A stretch of DNA of 64,000 nucleotides from Kryptolebias marmoratus (lineage: Eukaryota; Chordata; Actinopteri; Cyprinodontiformes; Rivulidae), in contig NC_051437.1 in NCBI RefSeq assembly GCF_001649575.2, positions 13,178,532-13,242,531 on the forward strand, written 5' to 3'. The position numbers were made by a program, and so were the translations under genes. The notes beneath the pieces are model-generated. The model saw only the letters and a program-made list of their open reading frames with translations, was not told where the DNA came from and made no database searches. This document shows, piece after piece, positions 40,370 to 52,600 of this stretch (position 1 is its first letter; every line of letters begins with the position of its first letter).

Positions 40370-43173
40370 TCACACTTCTCAGCCTCACAACGTAAGTGAG
40401 CACTGCGGATCACAAACACGCTCTTTTATTTACATAGAGGTAGGTTTTATTTCCTCCCTTCAGACTTTTCTTTCCCCAACAGGAACAGGATCCAGACACA
40501 TTCCAGATGTGCCGATCAAGTTACACAGGTGGGCACACTTAGGCTTACCCCAAACCCTATTTTTTTTGTTTTTTTCTTTTTAAAGACACACACAGCCCTC
40601 ACGTGTTGGAATGAATCACAAAAACAAATCTCTTGTTAATGAACTTGCTCTCAAAGAGGACGTACACATAAACTACAACACAACGACTGAGTTTAAAGGA
40701 TGACAAGGACAAGTTTGGGGTAATGGCCAAAACAGGTTTCTACAGTTTTGTATCCATTGTGTGTTCATGGGAAAATTATTTTCATGGGCGTGGCTAAAAG
40801 AAATACAGTCAACCAGACAGACTATGTTCATTATCTGAATTGCCTCAGTTTAGTCCAATCACATTTGGAATGTCTCAAAAGCTCTAGTTTAATGTAAAAT
40901 TCAGGGAAAGGCTCTGAACATGGATGTTCTCAGACAACTCAACAGAGTTTAAAAAGCAGGGAGGATGAATTAACAATTTCTGTGTAGGATCCTGTAGTGG
41001 TAAAAAAAAAGAAAACTACATGCTGCTTCCTAAATTTGCCTGTTTCTTACATAGCTCGTATTCTTTTTCACAGTTAATGTTCCTGTTTATTGTGTTTATT
41101 AGGTTCTTTTCCAACATATTGTGTTAGCTGCCCCACGGGGAAATACATCTCATGTACAATTAGTTCCTTTTAATGCAACAATTTCTTGGCAGACAGGCCT
41201 GAGAGGCACAAAGTGGGCCTGACCCATCTTCTCCTTTTTTAATTCTGAGCACAGCTGCTGCTACTTTATTCGGGAGCGCCGGTGTATTAAGCAAACGTTT
41301 GAGAGGTTTTTTTCCAGTTTAGGAGGAGACCACTGAATTAGGTTGAACCAATAAATCTGATTCTTAACAGAAAAAAAGGGGCATAAAATCTCAATCCAAC
41401 AAAAATGCGGTTATGTTAGCAATGTGGCTTTGTTTTAAAAGTGCTATATAGGAGCGTCGGAATGTTTAAAAGTCATTGCAAAGTTATTATCCTGGTATCA
41501 AAGAGAACGGTCTGTGCCAAATGTGTTGAGTTTTCCTTCTCTGTTTACGTTTCCCCATCTCTCCTTCCTTCACCTCTTTCTCTCTGCATCTGGTTTTCAT
41601 TGCTATCCCAACTCTCTGCATTTTTACGCCTCTACCTTTCTTTTGCCACACTTTTACGCACCCTGTCTGTTCTCTCATCTTATTCTCAGCAGTCTTTTCC
41701 CCAAACCTTACAGTTTCTCTCTCATTCTCCAACCCTTTCCCTGCCTGCAATCCTACCCACCTCCTTTTGACCTTTCCTCTCACCTCCTCCTCGCACTTTT
41801 GTCGCTTGCTGTGTCTATCCTTTTCAAACACAACCCCACTTTCCATGGAAAAGTAACTCTGCTTTTTCCCCTCCTTTGAAGCCTCTTTTTCTAAATTCCT
41901 CCAGTAAAACGACCCAGCTGTATAAATACGTCTGCTCCAAATGATCAGAAGACAGCGGAAACTTTAAAACTGGTCCGAACCCCAGAACGCAGCGTTGTTG
42001 TTTCTTACCTCTCCTTGAAGACTTTACAGTTGTATGACTTCCTGTTGGTGTGGCTCTGCTGCTTTGACTTGTTGTGGTCCAGTCTTCCTTCTGTGCCGCG
42101 CCGAGCTCACCAGTCGCAGATGTGTGGGCCACTTGTGCTGTTGAGGTGTTTAGATGCGAACCAGTCTGGCTTTGGCCTGGAACAGGTTGCCTTGCCATCT
42201 GTGACTGTGTCTCAGTGGAGTTAGAAGATGTTGGAGTGGTGGAAGGACTGTTTACCGCTAATTTATCTGGAAGTGTGAGGAAAAATTCACATTAGTGACA
42301 TGATATGACATTAGGACCTAAACGTCTTACTGTCACAAAGCATTAATTGTAATATTTCTAACCTGTTAATTCTAATGTCTTCAGAGTTTGCTGAGTTATC
42401 ACAGAGGGCAGTGTGGCTCTTTTCTCAGGCTGTCGTGTTGAAGAGATTGCACTGGTTGTACTGGTTGTAGTCAGCACAATCTGCTCTTTGAGTGGTGGGT
42501 TTATTTCATCACTAACTTTGGATATCATGGTCTGCGCCTGTGGTCGATACTGTGCCATTTCGACAGTTGGCGTAAGACGAGGTGATTCCTGCTTGACAAA
42601 CGCTCCTGTTGGAGTCCTGCCTGATCCCAACCCTTGTGAATCGCCATCTTCTGTCTCTTTAACTGGTTCTTCCTCTGGATTCCCTGCAGTCTCCCCATCA
42701 TCTGCAGGCTCAGCAGTAGCAGAAGAAGGTAAAGTGGGCAAAGGTGGAGCCAGGCCGTTTTTGGCAGCTTCCTCCTTTGATAAATCCCTGCCGAATACTA
42801 AACTAGCTGTGTCAGTCCTGGGCCTGGAGGCAGTTGTTTGGACTGTAGTATGCCCTCTACTTGGACTCTGTGTTGAAATATTAAAAACAAGAGAAGAATT
42901 GAGCTGTGTCATTGGATGGTTGATCTTTTCCTCATGTTCCACTGAGTTTGTAGTTGTAAATCTGTCTTGGACTGTTACTCTGATGGGAACGTCGCTGCGT
43001 CCTCTGGGAGGCAAAGAGGGCCAGAACCGAACAGTCTGCTTCGTAGGTGCAGGTGAATTGTTAGGCAGGTCCAAAGCGGGGAAGGAGGAGGATGAGCCAA
43101 TGATGGTCTGGGCATCAGAAAAAGGGAGGAAGAAGAGAAGCAAAGCTGGGAACAGGAGGGACTTGGGAGCCAT
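37097..43173 (-). CDS. prrt3: proline-rich transmembrane protein 3
   Basis: PRRT3 is a conserved membrane protein of poorly known function. Three coding exons, 43173-42363, 42266-42009 and 39093-37097, join in frame to 1,021 codons plus stop (human PRRT3 is about 980). Residues 1-21 form a signal peptide (LLFPALLLFFLPFSDAQ). Residues 22 to about 430 are a Pro, Ser and Thr-rich, presumably extracellular region with several NxS/T sites. Residues 430-683 hold six or seven hydrophobic segments shared by PRRT3 and PRRT4 (for example LFLLLFAGAALGLVL and WGFFLLILGSWVFW). Residues 684-1021 are a Ser-rich tail ending SVSSEIIDL. An acceptor at 43241 shows that exon 1 is non-coding and further upstream. 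PRRT4 is the main alternative; the linkage to ogg1, as on human chromosome 3p25, favours PRRT3. Confidence 0.88.
40335..40370. repeat. (TC)n(CA)n microsatellite in prrt3 intron 2
   Basis: A CT run passes directly into about 12 CA units. Confidence 0.9.
41520..41905. repeat. long polypyrimidine/polypurine tract in prrt3 intron 2
   Basis: About 380 bases are strongly biased to C and T on the plus strand (CCCCATCTCTCCTTCCTTCA is typical), so the prrt3-sense strand is purine-rich. The bias keeps stop codons rare and creates long open frames on both strands, which are not genes. Confidence 0.65.
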
Positions 43174-43469
43174 GTTCCACCGAGCAGTGATGTCTCAGTT
43201 CTTCTTGAAGCCTCAGTCTGTTCGTCACAACATCCTTCCACTGTTGAGAAGAACAAGCATAGTAAATAATGCATCTCCGATCTACTCCATTTAGAGTTAA
43301 CTGTCTGATACTTACACATAAATTACATTTTGTTTAATTAAAAGAGGATAATTTACTAATAGTGTTATGATATATTTATCAACTGTTGCCATGACAGGCA
43401 GGCAATAATGTAAATGCCTGTGTCTGTGTCTTTGCTTTTGCAAAGAATCTCATGAACCCCTGATATTAA

Positions 43470-43720
43470 TAAAAGCTTTAAAACATTTTTTATTTGATGC
43501 ACATCTATAACTGATAAACATATGGAGTCAACCTGACTCAAGATGGCCACCGCAGCTAACTAACTTTAGCAAACACACACAAAAAAATGGCTATGAACAC
43601 AAATATGGCTAAAACTAAGTCATTTTTTTCAAATATTGAGCTAAAATCTGGTGAGGTAGAAGCTGAGAGTCACCTCCAACACATACTCCAATTACAATAG
43701 CCTTTGCAATTTGTAACTCA
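43470..43720 (-). repeat. dispersed repeat copy in prrt3 intron 1
   Basis: Reverse-strand copy: TTGATGCACATCTATAACTG, CAAGATGGCCACCGCAGCTA, AATATTGAGCTAAAATCTGG, GTAGAAGCTGAGAGTC and CCAACACATACTCCAAT. Confidence 0.65.
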
Positions 43721-44294
43721 TTTAGGAGAAAATGTGTTTTTACTGAACAAACCCCATTTCACCCTTATTTGGTAACTAAAACCTAAAGTACATATGGTAG
43801 GGTTTTCTAATTCTGCACAACTAAGTTATATCAATTCAGCTCAGTATTCTTGTCATTTTTAACAGTTACCCAAAGCTTGCTGAAACTGAACTCATGGAGC
43901 AGTAAGTCATTAAGTATTTCTGCTTATCTATAATTTAGGTGGTGCATGTTTCAGCCTTGCATCAACTCCAAGTAAGCTATTGCAGCATGATACCAACAAA
44001 CTCTCAGCTATATGGTTTCAGAGAGCGTGTTACATCTGCTGCCACACATGAACACGCACAACGACAAGACCTCAGGTTCTGTGTTATAGAGCAGACTGCA
44101 AAATGAAAACAATCAGGCCAAGTTTAAAAAAAAGAAAGAAAGGCGTCACAGATGGTTTTATTTAATGACAGATGGGTACTCAAACTTTTTTCTTGTGTTC
44201 ATGCCAGGAAAAGTATCCTAAAAGAATTGTTTTTCCTACTCCAAACGGTCTTTATCTGTTTTGTTCTAAGTAACAAGACTTATTAGAGCGATGG

Positions 44295-44470
44295 TGTTTT
44301 TGCCTGTGTTGGTGTGTGTGCGTGCGTGTCTATCTGTTAGCAATCAGGTAATTTTACAGATATTGAGCTAAAATTTGGTGTGGTAGTAGCTGAGACTCAT
44401 CCTTAGGACATATTCAGAGTCCTAATGCATATCACAAGAGCTTGCAATATCGCAAACGATCCAGCGAAAT
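44295..44470 (-). repeat. dispersed repeat copy in prrt3 intron 1 (second)
   Basis: GTGTTTTTGCCTGTGTTGGT, ATCTGTTAGCAA, GATATTGAGCTAAAATTTGG, TGTGGTAGTAGCTGAGACTC and CTAATGCATATCACAAGAGC. The GCCATCTTGA middle block is deleted. Confidence 0.65.
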
Positions 44471-45472
44471 GTAATACACAAGCTTCAACCAATATGGCTA
44501 TACCTCTATCATTTCTCATCATAAGACAATCTTAGTTCTGGCATGAAAGATGGTGGGTGATATGCATTCTTTCAAGGATTGCTAGGCTTTTAATGTTCAA
44601 ATGTTTTTGAGTCATGATTTTCAGAAGGTGTGAGACCAATTGTGGTGTATTTTATAGATCCAGATGACATGTAGAAACCTCTAGCTCCTTAAGAACTGCA
44701 CAATTTAACAAATTGCCAAATCAAACAGCTGCCAGTAATTTCAGTTAACATCCTTTTTTTTTTTAAATACAAAGAACTCCCTTGTTCACACCAGGTTCTA
44801 CCTATGACTCACAGATGGAGATAACCCCTGGAAACGGGGTCAGAATGATGCAAAAACTTCAGCTGAAACGTAAGAAGGAAAAGGGCAGGAAATAGAAATC
44901 AGAGCCATTCTGCTGCGTATGACTCACCCTGAGTCTATTCACATCTACGATGATCGGGCCTCAGAGAAGTTCTTGTCACAAAATGCTCCTACACCAGGGT
45001 TTGTATGTGCATTTAGTGCTCCTGGACATGCTTAAGGAGTGAGTAATCTGTGTGAGTACTGAATATGGAAAGTGTGTTTGAGTGGACAAGCAGGCTCACA
45101 CACACACACACACACACCGAAACACAGGATGTACTGTTTGAAAATTTAGATGAATGCTCAGAAAATTTGAATATTCAGTTTGGTGTTTTTGCAGTGCTAC
45201 ACATGAATGTTTAAAGGGGGAAAAAAAGCTCATCGGTGTGTGCAGTAGTATAACTGCCAGTATATCTCACTTCCCGCCCACTCACAGTAATCTCAGTGTT
45301 TATTTACTTTCCTCTCTCAGCCATCTCCTCTGCTTTCTCCAACCAGTTCCTGTTTCCCAACCTTCCTGCCTTTTCTTTTATGCCCCCAGTTTGAGTTGGA
45401 TTATTTATCATAGCCCCAGTGCTGCGTGAGGTCTGAGCAAAGTAAAAAAGAATAGAGTTTATGAAGGGATTG

Positions 45473-47043
45473 CAACCCCTGGCAAAAATGATGGAATCGC
45501 CACTCTTAGAAGATGCTCTTTCAATTGTTTAAGTTTGTACAAAATAAAATAAAGCCCAGACATGTTACAAACCATTATTTTTTTAAATTCCAACCTTGTG
45601 GCATTAAGAAACTATAATAACTAAAGAAATATAATTGTTGTAGTCAGTCAGAGTTGCCTTTTTCTTTTGATCAAGTAGAGGAAAAAACTATGGAATGACT
45701 TAAACTTGAGGAAAATATTATAGAATCACTCTGTGATTTGAAATGTCAAAACAAACATCTGCAGCAAATTAAATCTGCTAATTAGTCTTCAGAAAAAAAA
45801 GAGTGTTCACAGTTTGGAGAGTTGTTGCAGAAAACAGATTGACATGAGTTATGTATACAGGAGATATCAGCTGAAACAAAGGAGAGGTTTATGAAACATC
45901 TTGAAGGTAAATCAAAATGCTGTAAAAGATGTTGGTTGTTCCCAGTCTAAAATCTATCTTCCCAGTCTAAAAATGTCTAAAATCTGAACCAAGTGCAAAC
46001 AAAATGCTGCTATACTAAGGAAGACATTAAAGCAGCAAGATAGTGGGCAGAAACTAGAGTCAATGTCTGTGACCAAACTGTAACAAATCTCCTAAAAGAA
46101 ATGGGATTTACATACAAAAAAGCCAAACGGAAGCTATCATTAACACACAGTCAGAAAAAAAATAAGGTGAGAGTGGGCTAAAGAAAAGCAATCATGGACT
46201 GTTGATGGCTGGATGAAAGGGATCGTCAGTGATGAACCTGCTCCGGGCAGGGTGATGATGCTGGAACTTTGGTTTGGTGCCGGTCCAATAAAATGTAGAA
46301 AAATGACTGCCTGGAGAAATCATGTAAATTTCCACAGTCATTGATGATTTGGGCCCACATCTCAGGTAAAAGCATTAGGGATATGGCAGTCACTACATCT
46401 TCAATAGATGCCCAAGTCTACATTGTAATTTTAATTTTTCTTATTACATCAGTTCAAAGGATGTTTGGTAATGATGACCTCATCTTTCAAGATGATAATG
46501 CATCTTGTCATGGTGCAAAGGACGTGAAAATCTTCCTTCAAGAAAGACATAAGGTGGATGTCGTGGTCTGCAAATAGTCCGGATCTCCATCTAGGTGAAA
46601 ATCTGTGAGAAATTGAAGAAAATAGTCAGTGACAAGGCTCAAACCTGCGAAGCTGATCTGGTAGTAGCAACAAGAGACAGTTGGAGCCAGAATGATGATG
46701 TCATTATTTAGGTCCATGCCTCAGAGAATTCAAGCTGTTATAAAACTTGGAGGCGGAGAAACGAAATAAAGAATGGAGCAGTGTTTTTCTTATGATTCCA
46801 TGTTTTCTTCAGAGTTGAGTGATTCCATTATTTGCTTCTTTACTTGATTTAATAAAAAGCAATTCTGACAGACCACATTAATTATATTTATTTCCCCTAT
46901 TTATAGTTTCTTAATATCATAGGGTTGGAAGATTGAAAAATAATAGCTTTGTTGCACGTCTCATTTATTTTTTTTACACAAAATTAAACAACTGAAACAA
47001 CATCCTTCAAGAGTGGCGATTCCATCATTTTTGCCAGGGGCTG
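45473..47043 (+). mobile_element. full-length Tc1-like transposon, inactive
   Basis: The ends are inverted repeats of roughly 35-40 bp: left CCCCTGGCAAAAATGATGGA then ATCGCCACTCTT; right AAGAGTGGCGATTCCATCAT then TTTTGCCAGGGG. The length is 1.57 kb. Plus-strand fragments of a Tc1 transposase are readable: MGFTYKKAKRKL, WAKEKQSW and DDLIFQDDNASCHGAKDVK, the last with the catalytic Asp region. They lie in different frames with stops, so no active enzyme is encoded. A clean TA target duplication is not preserved. Confidence 0.85.
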
Positions 47044-50000
47044 TGGGAGATAAGAAGGTATTTATTAGAGAGGGCTGATATAAATAGAAACAAATTAGAT
47101 AGAGAAGCTCAAACGGTGGAGGAGGCATGATGTGATGGAGCTGACAGAGGAGGGCAGGGGGATGAGCTGACGGGATTGATGACAAAATTTAGGACCGAGA
47201 GAAGAAGTGAGCGCTGCAAATTTAGAACATGGACTCGGGGTGGGAGCAGATACGTGATACAAACCGACACAAAACAAGGAGCGGAGTACATGAGAAAAAG
47301 AGGAAGAGTCACACTGAAGGAACAGGTTTTGCACGAGAGAGGCCATCAAGTCAGGAAGGTACTCAAAGAAATCAAACCAGCCTCTCGGTTTAGCTGGCAG
47401 GTCTCTGACAGTCAAACATAAACAAACGTATTATCGTCTGCAGCCCAAGGCAAAAGTGCAATATTGTTTTCCCCAAGCCTGTGAGCATGTTCTTTTGTCT
47501 AAACTGTTAGTGTTATATCCCATAAAGCAGTGGATGGATTTTAATAAAACTCTCAGATACGCATCACTGGGTGCTCATTGACGACACTGTCAGAAATTAT
47601 CCCTTCTCTGCACTACATTCGAAAGCTAAAACACAGCAAGCAGCTCACCAAAACGTTCTTGTGGACTTGCAGAACAAGAGTCCACCGGACCAAAAACAAC
47701 TTGAGCCCATTTGGGTAGAACGGCAGCTCATCCAAACAGCTCAACTAACAAGCCAGGAAAAAAGATTGTCTGGTGTAATTTCTAATCAAACACTAAAAAG
47801 AGAAAAAACAAACAAACATTGGCTTCATCACTCAGTTTGATGTTTACTTTAATGAAAGTCTCTCCATTCCCTCAGCTCGGGTGCATCTGTGCAGGAATCC
47901 CTGAACAGGGACTAAAATACACAGACGCAATCCCAAAGAGAAATGACTTTTCTCTGTGATGCTCCACTAAGGAACACAGATGGGTCCTCGGTCAGAGTAT
48001 TTTTATCGCTGTCAGCCCCTGGGGGCAGGGGGACACTTCACTCTGCCTTTCACTTGCACACAGTGGCGAGCATGTTGTTTAGATACGGTCACTCTCTCTT
48101 GCACAATACGTGCTTTGTTCCAGAGGAGGAAATACCCATGGATAATGTCCAGTAGTACAGCAAGCAAGCGGCAATCTGCAGATTACTATAAACTCCTTGC
48201 CCGCAGCGTGGACCTGCTCGTTACACAACCACATGACTAAGTACTACAGCAGCTGCGACTAATCAGTTAATCAGTGCAGCACTGATGTCACGTCTGCACT
48301 CGCACATCGATATGACAAACTAATGTTCAAAATTTCCACAAGAAACCTAGCAGTGGGGGGTGGTGTGGGGGTTGCGTGGAGTCAAGTTTGTGGGGAATCT
48401 CTCCTTTTCCTAAAAATGCCCACTCTCTTTCCACCAGATCCCAGACGGTCCGACAGAGCAGCCTTTCCATTGATTTGAGACACTATTTCTGACTGTGCAC
48501 AGAGGATTACTTGTCTTTTGGACAAAGACTGATCTAATTCATGCATGTCTCCACAGGCTTGGTTTAAAACGCTAAATCTTTTGTAAAGACCAAACTGTTT
48601 CCTTCAAACAGAGTATATTAAATATTGAGTCAAAACACAAAATACTAAAATGCCGTCTTGTTTGAGTAGTAACGGATCAAATGATGCATCCTTAAAACCA
48701 CATTTTAGACTATAATTCACCAAGGCAAACGTCCAGAAATGTCCAGCTGCTTGTGCTTGGAAGGCATTTCAATCTTTGGACTCTTTCTGAAGGGACAGTA
48801 TGAACATTTGTTTTTATTTCCTAATTTTTAGAATCATGAGTAACGTTTTAATTCTGTTACTGCAATCAGGCCAACACAAAACTGCAACTAATCCTGTTTT
48901 AATTTGAGATATAATAATATTAAACCAATAAATTACAATCAAATGTACTTTTAGACGATCGGGATATTATTATTGTTAAAATCTGGACAAAAACATGTGC
49001 AAGTAGACAAATATATGATATACAAGAGTTGTATAAACAACTGATGGCACTAATAATACACTCATTTTTTACTTTCATAGTGCCAGTTTAACTGCAAACA
49101 GTAAAAAATAATGTAAAATTGATGTGGAAAAAATATATTTTCACAGTTTAACTCTGCTCTCTTGCACATGAGAACTACAAACGACTGAGCAGAAGGACAG
49201 TTTTCTGCTCCAATTACTGCAAGGAAGCTGTTATAGCTGTGAAAGACGGCAGTAGAGTCAAAAAGAAATTACAGGATCACCTCAGTATGTGGAATCGATC
49301 CTTTTAGGACAATTAATTTATGGATAACATATATTCTAAGAAATCCTTTCACAAGTTCCTGAAATATATTCCATGGCCCAAAGTGGAGAATATACAGATG
49401 GTAAGAGAGTGTCCAGAATCTGAGAACTGACGGATCACAGTGCCAAACACTCGAGCCGACTTTTAGTATTCAGCGTGAAAGTGGCTGAATACTAAGACGA
49501 GGCTGAAACTTATAACCAGAAACCTTCACATGCGAGAGGTTAACTGTGGACGTGGAAGAGCAAGAAAATCAGAGAAGTAATAAAGAGAAGAAGCAGACTA
49601 CAAAAGCCAGATTACAATGTAATCTATCATAAAGGGGGCAGTAAGAAAGTCTGTAAAACTGAACAGGAAAAAAAAAGAAAAAAAACTGGAAAAGAGTGAT
49701 ATTTAGCTGGAAAATCTTTCGCAGAGAGCTGAGTGTTCCTGTAGTCTGGTAAAGTATTACAGCTCGTGCAGATGTATAACTTGTTTGTACGACATCTTGG
49801 ACAGGGAGAGGCGGGCAGTGTCGGGAAGTGAATGTATGTGAATATTGTAAGTATGTGGGAGACACAGTGAGGGTGGGCGGACAGGAGAAGGAGTATGTGG
49901 TTACGCTGGTATGCGGGGGGGGGGGGAGTCGCCGATTCAACCGTTACAAAATTCCACACCTTGAAGTAACACGTGGATTGCAAAATATCGTCATTCTCCC

Positions 50001-51299
50001 ACAGCAAATTATGTTAATAAAAAAAGGGTTCTTCACCAGTCTGTTAGCACGTCTATTGGGACGTCCTCGAGCTCCTAACCTGCGAAATAGATTCTCCGGA
50101 ACATTTTCCGTGTGAGGTCATGACAACATTTAAAACCAGTCTCAGACTAAACTTATCCGTTTAGCTCCAGACATAAAAAAAAAAGTAAAAAGTTTGTTAA
50201 AGGTGCCTCTCTGTATTGGATGGGGGTGGTGGTGTAGCAGGGGAGTCAAAACTTCCAGCAACAGACCACACAGCGGGGTCACGCTCCAGAACCAATCTCG
50301 TCCTGCTCTCTGTTAACGGCAACAGCAAGACAACTTGACTTCACTGCGACTGCAGCAGGGGGAAAGACAAAACAAGGCAGCCGAGGAGAGTAAACTCAGA
50401 CTGATAACGCTGACAAATGATAGGAAACAATGAGAGGGAAGTTCGGCAGCAATTTGACATGATCTCCTGCCAGTTTCGCACTCTTTTTATTGCCAGAAAC
50501 ACACCCTGAGAGATAAGTGAGTGGGTGTGCTGCCTACTTGGAACAGTTCTTAGGCCACAAAACACTTTCAGGAAAATAAATCACAGGCATGACAAGTTAT
50601 AAACTGGGTCTGCCACAGCGATCTGACCACAACTCCTCTAGATTGTTACAGCTGGATCCAGTGAAATTATGTTGAGGTTTGCAACCAAGTTGTATGTAAA
50701 TTAAGTGCTATCTTATAAAGAGAACTTGATGCGAACTTCAAAGTGTCCTGCTCATTAAAGATTGTTTCAGTGCTTGGAGATTGTTCAGCAGGTTTGTGCG
50801 TCCCCGATGAACCGAGTTAGGCTTTATTTTCAACTCTCTATTCAGGGTTTTCTATTCTGTAAGGTTTATCATACATGCCACACGGAAAGCATGCCACATT
50901 AAAGACTTCAACTCCAAACATGAGCGAGTTTTAAACAAAATAACCATAGAAGCAGGCCATTAATGGGAGGCTCAGTGCTCAGGTATGAATCATGTTCTGT
51001 TTTGTTAGATCTGTTTTTCTCTTTATCTTTACTTCCATCGAAACACTGAAAAATCTCTCTTGAGTTTCCTTAGAAGTGGGCAAGGCCCTTTACTCATATT
51101 AGCTGTCTAGGGTGTGCTGGTTTTTCCTAAAAATAAAGTCATCTAACAGGATTTCTACGACCAAGCAGCATCTAGGAGGAGACCCGAGGCAGATTGGTGC
51201 GGGTTTGTTTTCTCTTTCTGTCCTTTTCTTTCTGCTTCTATGTGTCCAAATCCTAATGAAAATGTGAGTCAAAACTGTTTTAAAGCTCAGGTTTATTGT

Positions 51300-51301
<2 letters not shown>

Positions 51302-51332
<31 letters not shown>
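51302..51332. repeat. (CA)15 microsatellite
   Basis: About 15 uninterrupted CA units in the inferred prrt3 intron 1. Confidence 0.95.
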
Positions 51333-51334
<2 letters not shown>

Positions 51335-52269
51335 ATCATGTAGTTTACCTGCTTAAAGGTGCTCAATGCAAACTATAACATGAAAAATTAAAAAGGTTAT
51401 CCTCAACTATATGAAACGGTGCAGTTTGAGAGAATTTGCTCAGGCAGTTTTCCCAGATATACCGATGTGGCATTCTGAAAAGTGGGTGTGCATTCAATGT
51501 AAACAAAGCACTGAATCCACTGAAAAACCACGTGGAAGCTTGAGTCACGAGACTGACCTACATTAGGCTGTTTAGTCGGTTATATTTTGATCACTGCTTA
51601 TATTACTTTACTCAACAAATCTGAGCACAAACACAACACCATTATATTAATAATGTTAGACTTCTCAATCCCTAACCATCCTTCCATGGACCTCGCCTTG
51701 GTTGACCTATTTTCAGTCACCTAGGTTGTTTTCATAAATAGAAAACCCACACAAGGAAGTTGGTGACTGGTCACAAATAATTTTGCTTGCAAATTTTGAA
51801 TTCAGGCACACACTAACCATCAGATTTTGTTGCCTACTCCATGATTTGTTCTTACCGGTCTTCATGACATTCCAAAGAGCCCTCCTTTAGAGTGTCCACA
51901 TAAAGAGTGGTCCACTTGTTGCTGGTTCCAACCAGACAGTTTCAGGGCCTCAAAATGAACCATTAAGCAGTCGTCTCGGGGTATTTGGCATTAATAATCA
52001 AATGAATGCAGTGTGCTGACGTGTTAGTTTCTGTAACAAAGCTTTAAGTCAAATAACAGGAATCGAACCAGGATCTTTTTAAGGAGACAGTAAATGATTT
52101 ATCTGTAAGCTAGGTATCAACGCAGAGAGGCAATGGCTAAAATATGTAGAAACTTTGCTGTGGAGGACTGCGAGTTTTTGGTGCTACAGTAAGCTAAGCT
52201 GAGTTTGTAAACGCTTTCAGGAGAAGCTGATAAAATGCGTCCGAACTGACGCTCGTCTCTGACGCGCTC

Positions 52270-52600
52270 TCAGGAAGACGCTTCTCCTGAACTTGATTTA
52301 TTGAGCCGAGCTGCTGCACGGGAACCAGCCCGGAGGCTCGACGAATCCCCGTTCGTGCAAACTGAAGCGTGCGCGCACAGTGCGGTGCGTGAACCCGAGC
52401 CTGAGCCCGAGCCGCCGGTGCGACGCGGCGCAGGTGGACGCAGCGTCACCCACTGCGCACCGAGTCGCACCGAACCGCCGCATAGCAGCTGCCGGGCAAC
52501 CGTCAGCCCCCTGCAAAACATACCTGCTGCTCGGTTCGGCTGCTTCCTGATGGCGTCCGCTGCGGCAGGATGCAAACACTTAGGAGGACATATCGGAACA
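52270..52600 (-). promoter_or_regulatory. CpG-rich block with inferred prrt3 exon 1 and promoter
   Basis: About 300 bp are rich in G, C and CpG in an otherwise AT-rich region. On the minus strand a consensus donor (CAG/GTATGT) ends a putative exon at 52524. The prrt3 coding exon has an upstream acceptor and no other nearby CpG-rich block, which makes this the best first-exon candidate. No start codon in it joins in frame, so the exon would be non-coding. A plus-strand gene starting here cannot be excluded. Confidence 0.5.

Larger units (their letters stand above)
43241..52523 (-). other. inferred prrt3 intron 1 (9.3 kb)
   Basis: It is bounded on the minus strand by the acceptor CTTCTCAACAG before 43240 and by a consensus donor CAG/GTATGT at 52524/52523. 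No coding exon was found inside. Contents: two dispersed repeat copies, a Tc1-like element (45473-47043), CA microsatellites at 45097-45117 and 51302-51332, and a G12 run at 49915-49926. Confidence 0.5.

Noticed and set aside
41441..41879. Overlapping frames of 109-121 codons on both strands
   Set aside because: They are caused by the polypyrimidine bias; low-complexity proteins without splice support, inside a prrt3 intron.
42413..43294. 293-codon plus-strand open frame opposite prrt3
   Set aside because: It is the antisense of the first prrt3 coding exon. The minus strand has a signal peptide, matching splice phases and the family sequence; the plus frame has none of these.
46341..46577. 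78-codon frame with IFQDDNASCHGAKD, a possible transposase gene
   Set aside because: It is only one fragment of the Tc1-like transposase; stops and frame changes on both sides show that the gene is dead. It is covered by the mobile element entry.
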